Source of the DNA: Pelagimonas sp.
GTDB taxonomy: Bacteria; Pseudomonadota; Alphaproteobacteria; Rhodobacterales; Rhodobacteraceae
Reading direction: 5' to 3'
DNA: 64,000 nucleotides
NCBI GenBank assembly: GCA_025210455.1
Contig: JAOARQ010000043.1
Coordinates: 1-64,000 of the forward strand
Program-made: the position numbers and the translations under genes
Shown here: positions 1-8,272 of the stretch, piece after piece
Layout: each line of letters opens with the position of its first letter
How positions within the stretch are numbered: position 1 is the stretch's first letter
Notes under the pieces: generated by a model
Told to the model about the DNA's origin: nothing
The model's database searches: none
The model's input: the letters and a program-made list of their open reading frames with translations, nothing else

Positions 1-332
1 GGGCTGCAGGCACCGGTACACAGCAGCACTGGGAAATGATGGTGCGTTCGGTGGCGATGGTCTTTATCGTGCCACTGTTTGTTATCACATTTGGCGCAGG
101 CCTTGGTGGCACCTATGAAGAGGTGGTTGCCTATTTCGGTCGTCCCTTCCCGGCACTGATCACGGCATTGATGATCCTTGTTGGCCTACGCCACCTGCGC
201 GCCGAAGCGGATGAAGCTATCGAAGACTACGTGCACGGGAACGCCCAGAAAGTGGCGCTGATGATCTCGGCCGGTTTCACCTATACCCTGATGGTTGCGG
301 GTCTTTTTGCGCTCGCCAAGATCGCCCTGTAA
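1..332 (+). CDS. sdhD: Succinate dehydrogenase membrane anchor subunit D (5' end cut off)
   Basis: Small hydrophobic anchor of complex II, which holds the SdhAB catalytic part at the inner membrane and helps bind haem b and ubiquinone. The reading frame is open to the window start (in frame from base 3), so only the first few codons are missing. About 120 residues with three membrane segments are visible. The segment GLRHLR followed about ten residues later by DYVHG matches the conserved His and Asp-Tyr region of the alphaproteobacterial/mitochondrial SdhD family. sdhA starts 20 bases downstream, so they are one operon; sdhC is expected just outside the window. The ATG at 36 is internal, not the start. 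Confidence 0.9.
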   Translation, partial: AAGTGTQQHWEMMVRSVAMVFIVPLFVITFGAGLGGTYEEVVAYFGRPFPALITALMILVGLRHLRAEADEAIEDYVHGNAQKVALMISAGFTYTLMVAGLFALAKIAL

Positions 333-352
333 CGCGCGGTTAGGAACAAGAC

Positions 353-2164
353 ATGACAACTTCATATCAATACGAAACGCATGATTATGACGTGGTGGTG
401 GTTGGTGCCGGCGGTGCCGGGCTGCGCGCCACCTTGGGGATGGCAGAACAGGGGCTGCGCACAGCCTGTGTGACCAAGGTTTTCCCAACCCGTTCGCATA
501 CTGTTGCGGCACAGGGTGGCATTGCTGCTTCGCTGTCGAACATGGGGCCGGATAGCTGGCAGTGGCATATGTATGACACTGTTAAGGGCTCTGACTGGCT
601 GGGCGATACCGACGCGATGGAATATCTGGCCCGCGAAGCGCCCAAGGCGGGTTACGAGCTGGAACACTATGGTGTGCCTTTCTCACGCACCGAAGAGGGT
701 AAGATCTATCAGCGTCCCTTTGGTGGCCACACCACCGAATTTGGCGAAGGCCCACCCGTTCAGCGCACCTGCGCTGCGGCTGACCGTACTGGCCACGCGA
801 TCTTGCACACGCTTTACGGGCAGTCGCTGAAGAACAACGCGGAATTCTATATCGAGTATTTCGCCATTGATCTGCTGATGGAAGACGGCCAGTGCAAAGG
901 TGTGCTGTGCTGGAAGCTGGATGACGGCACCTTCCACGTGTTCAACGCAAAGATGACTGTGCTGGCGACCGGCGGGTATGGTCGGGCTTACTTCTCGGCG
1001 ACCTCTGCGCATACCTGCACCGGTGACGGTGGCGGTATGGTGATGCGTGCAGGCCTGCCGATGCAGGATCTTGAGTTTGTTCAGTTCCACCCGACAGGCA
1101 TCTATGGGTCGGGCTGTCTGATCACTGAAGGGGCGCGCGGTGAAGGCGGTTATCTGACCAACTCTGAGGGCGAACGCTTTATGGAGCGCTATGCGCCGAC
1201 CTATAAGGATCTGGCGCCGCGCGATTATGTTTCCCGTTCGATGACCATGGAAATTCGCGAAGGCCGTGGTGTGGGTGCAGAAGGTGATCACATTCACCTG
1301 AACCTGTCGCACCTGCCTGCCGAGGCGCTGGCAGAGCGCCTGCCGGGTATTTCTGAATCGGCGAAAATCTTTGCCGGCGTTGATGTCACCAAAGAGCCGA
1401 TTCCGGTTATTCCGACCGTGCACTATAACATGGGCGGTATCCCCACCAACTATTGGGGCGAGGTGCTGAACCCGACCGAAGACGATCCAACTGCAGTTGT
1501 GCCGGGCCTGATGGCCGTGGGTGAAGCGGGCTGTGCCTCTGTGCATGGGGCGAACCGTCTTGGTTCGAACTCGCTGATTGACCTTGTGGTCTTTGGGCGT
1601 GCCTCTGCAATCCGTGCGGGTCAGGTTGTTGATCGTGACGCAGCGGTGCCGACCGCGCCGAAATCGGAGATCGACAAATCCTTTGCACGCTTTGATGGTC
1701 TGCGCCATGCGCAGGGCGCGATCCCGACTGCGGATCTGCGACTGGAGATGCAGAAAACCATGCAGCGTGACGCGGCGGTGTTCCGCACGGCCAAGACCAT
1801 GGCGGAAGGCGTCGAGGCCATGACCGAGATCGCCGGCAAAATGGGTGATCTGAAAGTCACCGATACATCGCTGGTCTGGAACTCGGATCTGATGGAAACC
1901 CTTGAGCTGACCAACCTGATGCCTTCGGCGCTGTCAACCATCGTGTCGGCTGAGGCCCGCAAGGAAAGCCGTGGCGCTCACGCGCATGAGGATTTCAGCG
2001 AACGTGATGACGAAAACTGGCGCGTCCACACCGTCAGCCGCATCAATGAGGCTGGCACCAAGGTGGATCTGTCTTACCGTCCTGTGATCGTTGATCCGCT
2101 GACCACCGAAGATCAGGGTGGGATCGAGCTGAAGAAAATCGCGCCAAAGGCACGGACATTCTGA
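353..2164 (+). CDS. sdhA: Succinate dehydrogenase flavoprotein subunit A
   Basis: Catalytic FAD subunit of complex II, oxidising succinate to fumarate in the TCA cycle on the cytoplasmic face of the inner membrane. The 603 residues are the normal length. An N-terminal GAGGAG dinucleotide-binding fold lies near residues 18-23. The SHTVAAQGG segment carries the His (about residue 49) that binds FAD covalently in this family. HPTGIYGSG and [15 protein letters not shown] are typical active-site and FAD-contacting stretches. It follows sdhD by 20 bases, and its TGA overlaps the ATG of the next small gene by one base, suggesting translational coupling. Confidence 0.98.
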   Translation: MTTSYQYETHDYDVVVVGAGGAGLRATLGMAEQGLRTACVTKVFPTRSHTVAAQGGIAASLSNMGPDSWQWHMYDTVKGSDWLGDTDAMEYLAREAPKAGYELEHYGVPFSRTEEGKIYQRPFGGHTTEFGEGPPVQRTCAAADRTGHAILHTLYGQSLKNNAEFYIEYFAIDLLMEDGQCKGVLCWKLDDGTFHVFNAKMTVLATGGYGRAYFSATSAHTCTGDGGGMVMRAGLPMQDLEFVQFHPTGIYGSGCLITEGARGEGGYLTNSEGERFMERYAPTYKDLAPRDYVSRSMTMEIREGRGVGAEGDHIHLNLSHLPAEALAERLPGISESAKIFAGVDVTKEPIPVIPTVHYNMGGIPTNYWGEVLNPTEDDPTAVVPGLMAVGEAGCASVHGANRLGSNSLIDLVVFGRASAIRAGQVVDRDAAVPTAPKSEIDKSFARFDGLRHAQGAIPTADLRLEMQKTMQRDAAVFRTAKTMAEGVEAMTEIAGKMGDLKVTDTSLVWNSDLMETLELTNLMPSALSTIVSAEARKESRGAHAHEDFSERDDENWRVHTVSRINEAGTKVDLSYRPVIVDPLTTEDQGGIELKKIAPKARTF

Positions 2165-2475
2165 TGCTGCGAAGCCTGCTGATCATAGCAATGCTGACTG
2201 TTTCCGGGGCTGCGTCTGCGGAAACGGCGACACAGCTGAAGCTGGCGGCCTTTATGGCCAGTATCGACGATTCCGAAGTGCGTCCGCTGGATCGCAGAAA
2301 CGCGGTCTGCCTGACAGAACATGCGACACGCAATCAGGTGCGTCGTCTGGTGAAAAAGGCCGATGCGGATGACAAAGACGGGTTTGTCGCGCTGATGACC
2401 AAGTTCACCAAACGCCGTGCAAAGCTGCAAGATTGCGTTGAGCGGGCGGTGTTGCGTGCAATGTTCGGCGGGTAG
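2164..2475 (+). CDS. Small secreted protein inside the sdh operon, function unknown
   Basis: A 103-residue protein whose ATG shares one base with the sdhA stop codon (TGATG), so it is very probably translated by coupling. The N-terminus is a clear Sec signal peptide: a hydrophobic stretch ending in GAASA, with likely cleavage after residue 19. The mature part is charged and contains two cysteines (AVCLTEH and LQDCVE) that could form a disulfide in the periplasm. I do not recognise a named family. Its place between sdhA and sdhB suggests a link to complex II or only shared transcription; nothing in the sequence decides this. Confidence 0.75.
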   Translation: MLRSLLIIAMLTVSGAASAETATQLKLAAFMASIDDSEVRPLDRRNAVCLTEHATRNQVRRLVKKADADDKDGFVALMTKFTKRRAKLQDCVERAVLRAMFGG

Positions 2476-2496
2476 CACCGGGAACGCGTAATGTTA

Positions 2497-2566
2497 CGCC
2501 CCGGCCAGGTTTGGGGCGCAGATGACTAGAAAGTTTCGGAGCACATCGGGCTTCTGGTGCCGAAAC
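2497..2566 (+). other. Two hairpins in the leader before sdhB
   Basis: Two inverted repeats lie between the small secreted gene and sdhB. One has arms CGCCCC (2497-2502) and GGGGCG (2513-2518). The other has outer arms GTTTCG (2533-2538) and CGAAAC (2561-2566), with inner GCAC/GTGC pairing and a two-base bulge. Neither is followed by a T-run, so they look more like RNA processing or stability elements that could set the sdhB level than terminators. Confidence 0.4.
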
Positions 2567-2616
2567 CTAACCGATTAACCGACGGGGCGTTTGCGCCTTT
2601 GTCACAGGAGAAAAAG

Positions 2617-3396
2617 ATGGTCCAATTCAATCTCCCGAAGAACTCAACCGTTCGCGTAGGCAAGACTTGGCCCAAGCCTGAGGGTGCCAAAAATGTTCGG
2701 AAATTCCAGATCTATCGCTGGAACCCGGATGATGGTCAGAACCCGCGGGTGGATACCTATTTCCTGGATATGGACACTTGTGGTCCGATGATTCTGGACG
2801 CGCTGATCAAGATCAAGAATGAGATTGATCCGACGCTGACCTTCCGCCGGTCTTGCCGCGAAGGTATCTGCGGATCCTGCGCGATGAACATTGATGGGAT
2901 CAACACGCTGGCCTGTATTTATGGTCTGGATGAGATCAAAGGCGATGTGAAGATCTATCCGCTGCCGCATATGCCGGTCGTGAAAGACCTGATCCCGGAT
3001 CTGACGCACTTCTATGCACAGCACGCGTCGATCATGCCGTGGCTGGAAACCAAAACCAACCGCCCCGCAAAAGAGTGGAAGCAGTCGATCGAAGACCGCA
3101 AGAAGCTGGATGGGCTGTATGAATGTGTGATGTGTGCCAGCTGCTCGACATCCTGCCCAAGCTACTGGTGGAATGGCGACCGCTATCTTGGGCCAGCAGC
3201 GCTGCTGCACGCCTATCGCTGGATCATCGATTCGCGTGATGAGAACACTGGCGCACGTCTTGATGAGCTGGAAGATCCCTTTAAGCTGTATCGCTGTAAT
3301 ACCATCATGAACTGCGCCAAGACTTGCCCGAAAGGCCTGAACCCGGCCAAGGCGATTGCTGAAATCAAAAAGATGATGGTGGAACGCCACGTCTGA
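2617..3396 (+). CDS. sdhB: Succinate dehydrogenase iron-sulfur subunit B
   Basis: Carries electrons from the flavin in SdhA to ubiquinone through three iron-sulfur centres. The 259 residues show the plant-type [2Fe-2S] cysteines at about 80, 85, 88 and 100 (CREGICGSC...C) and the two C-terminal clusters with cysteines at 170, 173, 176, 180 and 227, 233, 237. The start at 2617 is chosen because it follows a good ribosome site (CAGGAGAAAAAG) and begins the family's usual N-terminus; an open frame extends back to 2557 but lacks these. Last gene of the sdh operon, followed by a terminator. Confidence 0.97.
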   Translation: MVQFNLPKNSTVRVGKTWPKPEGAKNVRKFQIYRWNPDDGQNPRVDTYFLDMDTCGPMILDALIKIKNEIDPTLTFRRSCREGICGSCAMNIDGINTLACIYGLDEIKGDVKIYPLPHMPVVKDLIPDLTHFYAQHASIMPWLETKTNRPAKEWKQSIEDRKKLDGLYECVMCASCSTSCPSYWWNGDRYLGPAALLHAYRWIIDSRDENTGARLDELEDPFKLYRCNTIMNCAKTCPKGLNPAKAIAEIKKMMVERHV

Positions 3397-3420
3397 TTTT
3401 GCGACCCCGCAAAGAATGTG

Positions 3421-3456
3421 ACCCCCAAGGCCCCGTGCTTTGGGGGTTTTCTTTTG
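3421..3456 (+). terminator. Rho-independent terminator of the sdh operon
   Basis: Arms ACCCCCAA (3421-3428) and TTGGGGGT (3440-3447) are followed directly by TTTCTTTT. It lies 25 bases after the sdhB stop codon. Confidence 0.85.
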
Positions 3457-3562
3457 ACCTATGCAGATCGCGCATTTCGTCTTTGCTGATTTCGCGGATG
3501 TGGCCGTGTTTTCAAGTTGTTAGAACCGTGTTGGGGAGGACACATTCGAAAGGATCTGTCCG

Positions 3563-3709
3563 ATGGAAGACCAGAAAAGCCGCAAAGCCGCTGAGGCTTT
3601 GGAAGCCCTTGAACAAGCCTATAGCTATTACACGCCGGAAAAGCGCCCCGAGTGCGAATCGCCAGCATATGATGAGCGGCCACTGGGGCAGCTGCCACTT
3701 GCAGCCTGA
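3563..3709 (+). CDS. Small acidic protein, 48 residues, function unknown
   Basis: Short ORF beginning MEDQKSRKAAEALEALEQ, followed by a Tyr-rich stretch (AYSYYTPE) and an acidic tail. It has an AAGGATCTG ribosome site 5-10 bases upstream. The pattern of an alanine/glutamate helix followed by YxYYTPE resembles a short protein I recall as common in Rhodobacteraceae genomes, which is why I list it although it is short. Likely cytoplasmic, no membrane segment. No function can be assigned; the sdh terminator upstream implies its own promoter. Confidence 0.55.
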   Translation: MEDQKSRKAAEALEALEQAYSYYTPEKRPECESPAYDERPLGQLPLAA

Positions 3710-3777
3710 TTGGAAATGCGGGGGCCGGGGTCCCCGTTTTTCGTTGCCTGAGCCCGTGGCTTTGATAGAGCCAGTTT

Positions 3778-3972
3778 ATGCATATTCTGATTGGTCTGAT
3801 CATCGCCTTTATCGTTGTGGCGCTTTTGTCGAACCGCAAAACGCGCCACTGCTGCTGGCGTGAGTACCGGAAAGAGGCTGGCAGCCGGTGGCGCTGTGTA
3901 CATTGCGGGCATGAGATCATGGGGGCGCAGGGGCAGACACCAAAGAGATGCTTGCGCTCACAGGAGGAGTAA
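3778..3972 (+). CDS. Small membrane protein with a cysteine knuckle
   Basis: A 64-residue protein with one N-terminal membrane helix (about residues 2-17, ILIGLIIAFIVVALL) followed by a basic cytoplasmic part. That part holds a CVHCG knuckle plus further cysteines (CCW near 25, CL near 58), so a zinc-ribbon-like metal site is plausible. The layout of helix, CxWRE and WRCxxCG looks conserved in family relatives as I remember them, but no function is known to me. It ends 26 bases before the DUF1989 gene and may share its transcript. Confidence 0.6.
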   Translation: MHILIGLIIAFIVVALLSNRKTRHCCWREYRKEAGSRWRCVHCGHEIMGAQGQTPKRCLRSQEE

Positions 3973-3998
3973 CGTTTCCTGCCCCAAAGGAGATACAC

Positions 3999-4841
3999 AT
4001 GACGCAACCCGCAGACGCCGCCGCCCGGCGTGCAATTCCCCCGGTAATCTGTTATCCGAATGAGACCCTGCCCACCCCGGATATGGCGCGCTATCAGCAG
4101 GCGCTGGAAGGGGCAGAGGTCGTCGAGACCGTGTTGGTGCCCCCGCGCGATGCGGATGTTTTTCGCGCCCCTGCCGGGCATTTCTTTCGCATCACCTCGG
4201 TGGAAGGGCCTCAGGTCGGGGATTTAAACCTTTGGAATGCGAATGATCTGAGCGAGCGGTTTTATTCCGGCAAGACGCGCGCCCTGCACGGAACCCATGT
4301 GACCACAGGCGAACGGCTTTGGTCCTCGTTTCCGCATCTACGCCCGATGGCAACCATCGTAGAGGACACTTTGGGATGGTACGGCATGGATGAATATGGT
4401 GGCTCGGTGCATGATGTGATCGGTACGCGCTGCGATCCATACACTGGGAACCTGCTGTCAGATGTTCAGTATCATTATTGCTGCCATTCAAACCTGACGC
4501 GCGCTTTGGCCGATGAACTGGCTGTGCCGTTAGAAGAGGCAGAGCCGCATGTGCATGACGTTCTGAACGTCTTTATGTGCACCGGGTTCACCCGCGATAC
4601 CGGGCAATATTTCATGAAAGCCAGCCCGGTGCGGCCCGGTGATCATCTGACGTTCTTTGCTGAGATCGACATTCTGGGTGCGTTGTCGGCCTGTCCCGGT
4701 GGGGATTGTTCAGCAGAACATACATCTGATGCGGCGGCCTGTTATCCGATGAAAGTGGAGGTATTAAAGCCTCAGGCCGGACGCTTGCAGGGGTGGGAAA
4801 GCCCGGCGCGGAATGGATATGATCGCAGCCATGGGCGGTAA
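3999..4841 (+). CDS. DUF1989 family protein (urea carboxylase-associated type)
   Basis: A 280-residue protein of the DUF1989 family, whose members often lie next to urea carboxylase/allophanate hydrolase genes or in other nitrogen-compound operons. Typical stretches are GDLNLWN, the central YHYCCHSN and HVHDVLNVFM segments, and a C-terminal ALSACPGGDCS with cysteines and histidines that could bind a metal. ATG 3999 is chosen because of the AAAGGAGATACAC ribosome site; the frame is open to 3948 without one. No urea carboxylase gene is in the window, so this is a stand-alone copy. The biochemical role is unproven. Confidence 0.8.
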   Translation: MTQPADAAARRAIPPVICYPNETLPTPDMARYQQALEGAEVVETVLVPPRDADVFRAPAGHFFRITSVEGPQVGDLNLWNANDLSERFYSGKTRALHGTHVTTGERLWSSFPHLRPMATIVEDTLGWYGMDEYGGSVHDVIGTRCDPYTGNLLSDVQYHYCCHSNLTRALADELAVPLEEAEPHVHDVLNVFMCTGFTRDTGQYFMKASPVRPGDHLTFFAEIDILGALSACPGGDCSAEHTSDAAACYPMKVEVLKPQAGRLQGWESPARNGYDRSHGR

Positions 4842-4844
4842 AGA

Positions 4845-4878
4845 AAAGGGCCGGTGATGACCGGCCCTTTGTTTTTAT
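4845..4878. terminator. Bidirectional terminator between DUF1989 gene and deoD
   Basis: Perfect 10-bp arms AAAGGGCCGG (4845-4854) and CCGGCCCTTT (4861-4870) with a six-base loop. A T-rich tract follows on the plus strand (GTTTTTATT), and TTTTCTTT follows on the minus strand, so it can stop both converging genes. Confidence 0.88.
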
Positions 4879-4889
4879 TGGATCTTATC

Positions 4890-5600
4890 CTAGCTATCCG
4901 GGAAAGCCGCGTGAAGCGCGATTTCGACCATATCCCCGAAAGACCGTTCGCGGTCTTCTGAGGGTAGGGCTTCTTCGCGCAGCAGGTGATCGGATACGGT
5001 CAGTACGGCCAGAGCACGCACACCATATCGGGCTGCAAGATTGTAAAGCTCGGCGGCTTCCATCTCGACGCCCAGAACACCGTGGCGGGTCATCTGTTCG
5101 GTCAGATCGGGGCGTTCATCATAGAACACATCCGACGAATAGATCCCGCCCACATGGCAGGCACTTTCTTTTTCGCCCGCAGCTTTTACAGCTGCGCTGA
5201 GCAATTCGTAATTGGCACAGGGCGCGAAATTCAATTCGCGGAAAATTCCAAGCGATGGGGTGGATATCGCAGAGGCGGTCATGGCGATAATGACATCGCG
5301 CACATTGACGTGCTCTTGCATTGCCCCACATGAACCGATGCGGATTAGCGTCTGCGCCCCATAATTGCGGATCAGTTCATTAGCATAAATGGACAGGCTG
5401 GGCATTCCCATACCAGAGCCATGGATTGTGACGCGATTTCCGTGCCAAGTTCCGGTAAAGCCCAGCATGCCACGCACACGATTGACGCAAACCGCGTCCT
5501 CCAGAAATGTCTGAGCCGCCCATTCCGCACGCAGCGGATCGCCGGGCATCAGAACGGTTTCAGCAATATCACCGGGGTTTGCGCCAATATGTACAGTCAT
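4890..5600 (-). CDS. deoD: Purine nucleoside phosphorylase, hexameric DeoD type
   Basis: Splits purine (deoxy)nucleosides with phosphate to free base and (deoxy)ribose-1-phosphate in purine salvage, in the cytoplasm. The 236 residues match the trimer/hexamer DeoD family. His4 near the N-terminus, LMPGDPLRA (phosphate loop), [16 protein letters not shown] (ribose-binding Glu) and VSDHLL (base-contacting Asp) are all present. The ATG overlaps the stop of the upstream H-NS-like gene (TGATG), so the pair is co-transcribed. This also places a purine enzyme in the same window as the xanthine dehydrogenase/purine uptake operon, though far from it. Confidence 0.93.
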   Translation of the reverse strand: MTVHIGANPGDIAETVLMPGDPLRAEWAAQTFLEDAVCVNRVRGMLGFTGTWHGNRVTIHGSGMGMPSLSIYANELIRNYGAQTLIRIGSCGAMQEHVNVRDVIIAMTASAISTPSLGIFRELNFAPCANYELLSAAVKAAGEKESACHVGGIYSSDVFYDERPDLTEQMTRHGVLGVEMEAAELYNLAARYGVRALAVLTVSDHLLREEALPSEDRERSFGDMVEIALHAAFPDS

Positions 5601-5908
5601 CAGATTGCCAGATCGTCCAGAGATTTACCGCTTTCCAATGCTGCAATGACCCAGTTGGGTTTGCGGCCGCGACCTGTCCAGGTCTGGCTGGCATCGGCGG
5701 GGTTGGCGTATTTCGGCGCGCCTTTGCTGCCCTTGGCATTTGCGTCATAGACTTCATCCAGTGAAAAGCCGAATTCCTTGGCGGCTTTTTCAGCGGCCAG
5801 TTTGGCTTCTGCAAGACGGCGGGCGTCTACGGTTTTCAGGGCCTTTTGAGCATCTGCGATCAGTTTAATTAGCTCATCGCGTGTAAGAGTTTCGAGATTG
5901 AGTGACAT
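5600..5908 (-). CDS. H-NS/HvrA-family nucleoid protein
   Basis: A 102-residue DNA-binding protein of the H-NS histone family. The N-terminal half is a charged helical oligomerisation region (about residues 10-60). The C-terminal half holds the signature [18 protein letters not shown], the AT-hook-like loop that reads the minor groove. Such proteins act as xenogeneic silencers or, like HvrA of Rhodobacter, as modulators of specific operons. Start 5908 follows GGAGAAAAA; an upstream ATG at 5935 gives an unlikely lysine-rich extension. deoD follows by overlapping codons, an unusual partner for a nucleoid protein. Confidence 0.87.
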   Translation of the reverse strand: MSLNLETLTRDELIKLIADAQKALKTVDARRLAEAKLAAEKAAKEFGFSLDEVYDANAKGSKGAPKYANPADASQTWTGRGRKPNWVIAALESGKSLDDLAI

Positions 5909-5989
5909 TTTTTTCTCCGTTTTTTTTCTTTTCAAATTAGAAACTCAAATTATCAAGGGGTAGTTTGTGTCAATTGACCTCATAAAAGT

Positions 5990-6018
5990 AACGCCCGCTC
6001 AGGATTTGAACGGGCGTT
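5990..6018 (-). terminator. Terminator after ecm
   Basis: Arms AACGCCCG (5990-5997) and CGGGCGTT (6011-6018). Read on the minus strand the hairpin is followed by ACTTTTATG, and it lies about 40 bases past the ecm stop codon. Confidence 0.8.
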
Positions 6019-6058
6019 AAACAGAGATCTATGATGTTGGTGTGCTTTGATGGCTGAC

Positions 6059-8014
6059 TTAGTTCAGCGGTACGTCAACCAGTTTGACGATATCACGCAT
6101 GATTGCGTTCAGCTCAAAGTCTTTCGGGGTGTAGACACGCGCCACGCCCATTTCCTTAAGACGCAGAGCATCGTCTTCGGGAATGATACCACCAACGGTG
6201 ACGGGGATATGGTCAAGACCTTCGGCGCGAATGCGTGACATGACGTCTTCGACCAATGGGATATGGCTGCCAGACAGGATCGACAGACCGATGACATGCG
6301 CGCCGTCTTTGGCGGCGTCGACGATTTGTTCAGGGGTCAGGCGGATGCCTTCATAGTCGATTTCCATGCCGCAATCGCGGGCGCGGAAGGCGATCTGCTC
6401 CGCCCCGTTCGAATGGCCATCCAGCCCGGGTTTGCCCACAAGGAACCGCAGGCGGCGGCCCAGTTTGCTGCTGACGGCGTCGACTTCTTCGCGGATGTCA
6501 TCCAGCCCTTCGGTTTGGTTTGAAACGCTTTTTGAAACGCCGGTTGGGCCGCGGTATTCGCCGTGCACGGCACGCATTTCGCCAGCCCATTCGCCAGTGG
6601 TGACACCGGCTTTGGCGCAGGCGATCGACGCTGGCATGACGTTTTCACCTGCTTTGGCGGCGGCGCGCAGTGCAGCGAGCGCATCTGCCACCGCAGCGTC
6701 ATCCCGCTGGGCGCGCCAGTCATTCAGCCGGGCGATCTGGTCTTGCTCAACGGAAGGATCCACCACCATGATGCCGCCATCTTCGCCCATCAGCGGCGAG
6801 GGTTCGGTTTCGGTCCAGCGGTTTACACCGACCACGGTGATATTGCCCTGCTCTACGTTGTTGACGCGGGTGGCGTTGGATTCCACCAGACGCGACTTCA
6901 TATATTCGATCGAGCCAATCGCGCCGTTCATGCTTTCGATATTGGCCAGCTCGGCGCGGGCACCTTCTTTGAGCGCTTCGACTTTGCGATCCACTGCCGG
7001 GTTGTTGTCAAACAGATCGTCATATTCCAGCAGATCGGTCTCATAGGCCATGATCTGCTGCATACGCATGGACCATTGCTGATCCCAGGGGCGGGGCAGG
7101 CCGAGTGCTTCGTTCCAAGCGGGCAGCTGAACGGCGCGGGCGCGGGCGCGTTTTGACAGGGTGACGGCCAGCATCTCGATCAGAATGCGGTAAACGTTGT
7201 TTTCCGGTTGCTGTTCGGTCAGGCCAAGCGAGTTCACCTGCACCCCATAGCGGAAGCGGCGGAACTTTGGGTTTTCCACACCGTAGCGTTCCTGCAGGAT
7301 TTCATCCCACAGATCCACAAAGGCGCGCATTTTGCACATCTCGGTCACGAAACGGATACCCGCGTTCACAAAGAAGGAAATCCGGCCGCAAAGCGCAGGG
7401 AAATCTTCGGGATCAACGCGCGGTTTGAGTTCATCCAGCACCGCGATGGCCGTGGCCAAGGCAAAGGCCAGTTCCTGTTCGGGCGTCGCGCCTGCCTCTT
7501 GCAGGTGATAGGAACAGACGTTCATCGGGTTCCATTTCGGAACATGGGTGTAGCAGTATTCAGCCACATCCCCAATCATCTTCAGCGATGGTTTGGGTGG
7601 ACAGATATAGGTTCCGCGCGACAGGTATTCCTTGATCAGATCATTCTGAACGGTGCCTTGCAGCTTGGCCACATCTGCGCCCTGTTCCTCGGCCACAGCG
7701 ATGTAAAGCGACAAAAGCCATGGCGCGGTCGCGTTGATCGTCATGGATGTATTCATCTGTTCCAGCGGGATCTGATCAAACAGAGTGCGCATATCGCCCA
7801 GATGGCTGACAGGTACGCCGACCTTGCCTACTTCGCCGCGCGCCAGAATGTGATCACTGTCGTAGCCCGTCTGGGTTGGCAGGTCGAAGGCGACAGAAAG
7901 ACCGGTCTGCCCTTTGGCCAGGTTGCTGCGGTAAAGCGCGTTGGATGCGGCAGCGGTGGAATGGCCTGCATAGGTGCGGATCAGCCAGGGGCGATCTTTT
8001 GGGGTCTCGGTCAT
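6059..8014 (-). CDS. ecm: Ethylmalonyl-CoA mutase, B12-dependent
   Basis: Converts (2R)-ethylmalonyl-CoA to methylsuccinyl-CoA in the ethylmalonyl-CoA pathway, which lets isocitrate-lyase-negative bacteria assimilate acetyl-CoA. The 651 residues form a single-chain mutase: an N-terminal barrel with RTYAGHSTA and the ATPWLLSLY region, then a C-terminal cobalamin domain with KPGLDGHSNGAEQ (about residues 528-540). The lower-ligand His is about 534 in the DxHxxG motif. The GLDGHSNG variant and the presence of ccr nearby favour Ecm over methylmalonyl-CoA mutase. It is divergent from the acyltransferase gene and ends at its own terminator. Confidence 0.93.
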   Translation of the reverse strand: MTETPKDRPWLIRTYAGHSTAAASNALYRSNLAKGQTGLSVAFDLPTQTGYDSDHILARGEVGKVGVPVSHLGDMRTLFDQIPLEQMNTSMTINATAPWLLSLYIAVAEEQGADVAKLQGTVQNDLIKEYLSRGTYICPPKPSLKMIGDVAEYCYTHVPKWNPMNVCSYHLQEAGATPEQELAFALATAIAVLDELKPRVDPEDFPALCGRISFFVNAGIRFVTEMCKMRAFVDLWDEILQERYGVENPKFRRFRYGVQVNSLGLTEQQPENNVYRILIEMLAVTLSKRARARAVQLPAWNEALGLPRPWDQQWSMRMQQIMAYETDLLEYDDLFDNNPAVDRKVEALKEGARAELANIESMNGAIGSIEYMKSRLVESNATRVNNVEQGNITVVGVNRWTETEPSPLMGEDGGIMVVDPSVEQDQIARLNDWRAQRDDAAVADALAALRAAAKAGENVMPASIACAKAGVTTGEWAGEMRAVHGEYRGPTGVSKSVSNQTEGLDDIREEVDAVSSKLGRRLRFLVGKPGLDGHSNGAEQIAFRARDCGMEIDYEGIRLTPEQIVDAAKDGAHVIGLSILSGSHIPLVEDVMSRIRAEGLDHIPVTVGGIIPEDDALRLKEMGVARVYTPKDFELNAIMRDIVKLVDVPLN

Positions 8015-8112
8015 CGGGGCCTCCTAAGGCGGGAATCTTCTATGCAATCTTGTTGCGTTTCGAAAGGTGTAGGCGAAAGAATGTGTCGCTGTCAATTCGC
8101 CGCATCGCAGCG

Positions 8113-8126
8113 TTGCATGCGCAGAA
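8113..8126 (-). promoter_or_regulatory. TTCTGC-N3-TGC element in the ecm promoter region
   Basis: The minus strand reads TTCTGCGCATGCAA from 8126 to 8113, about 100 bases upstream of the ecm start. It matches the two TTCTGC-N3-TGC copies upstream of ccr, so it is a candidate site for a regulator shared by the pathway genes. Inference from sequence similarity only. Confidence 0.4.
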
Positions 8127-8202
8127 TAGTCGCGTGCCAAAGTGGAAGACAATGGGTGCGGCTGAGACCCTGCGCCACAGGATCAGCTCACCTTGCGACA
8201 TT

Positions 8203-8250
8203 CCCTTGCATCTAATGGCCCCTGCATCTGTTGGCCCTTGCGTCTGTTCG
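8203..8250 (+). repeat. Three imperfect 16-17-bp direct repeats before the acyltransferase gene
   Basis: TTGCATCT (8206), CTGCATCT (8222) and TTGCGTCT (8239) recur with a spacing of 16 and 17 bases, each followed by a related TAATGG, GTTGG or GTTCG. They end about 22 bases before the start codon at 8273 and could be operator copies or drifted duplications. Confidence 0.4.
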
Positions 8251-8272
8251 CAGTCGCTGACAGATTCCGGCA

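Noticed and set aside
683-1708. 341-codon open frame on the minus strand
   Set aside because: Mirror of sdhA with no protein-like pattern.
3459-4181. 240-codon open frame on the minus strand over the small-gene region
   Set aside because: It overlaps two small plus-strand genes with ribosome sites and the DUF1989 start; it has no ribosome site of its own and no motif.
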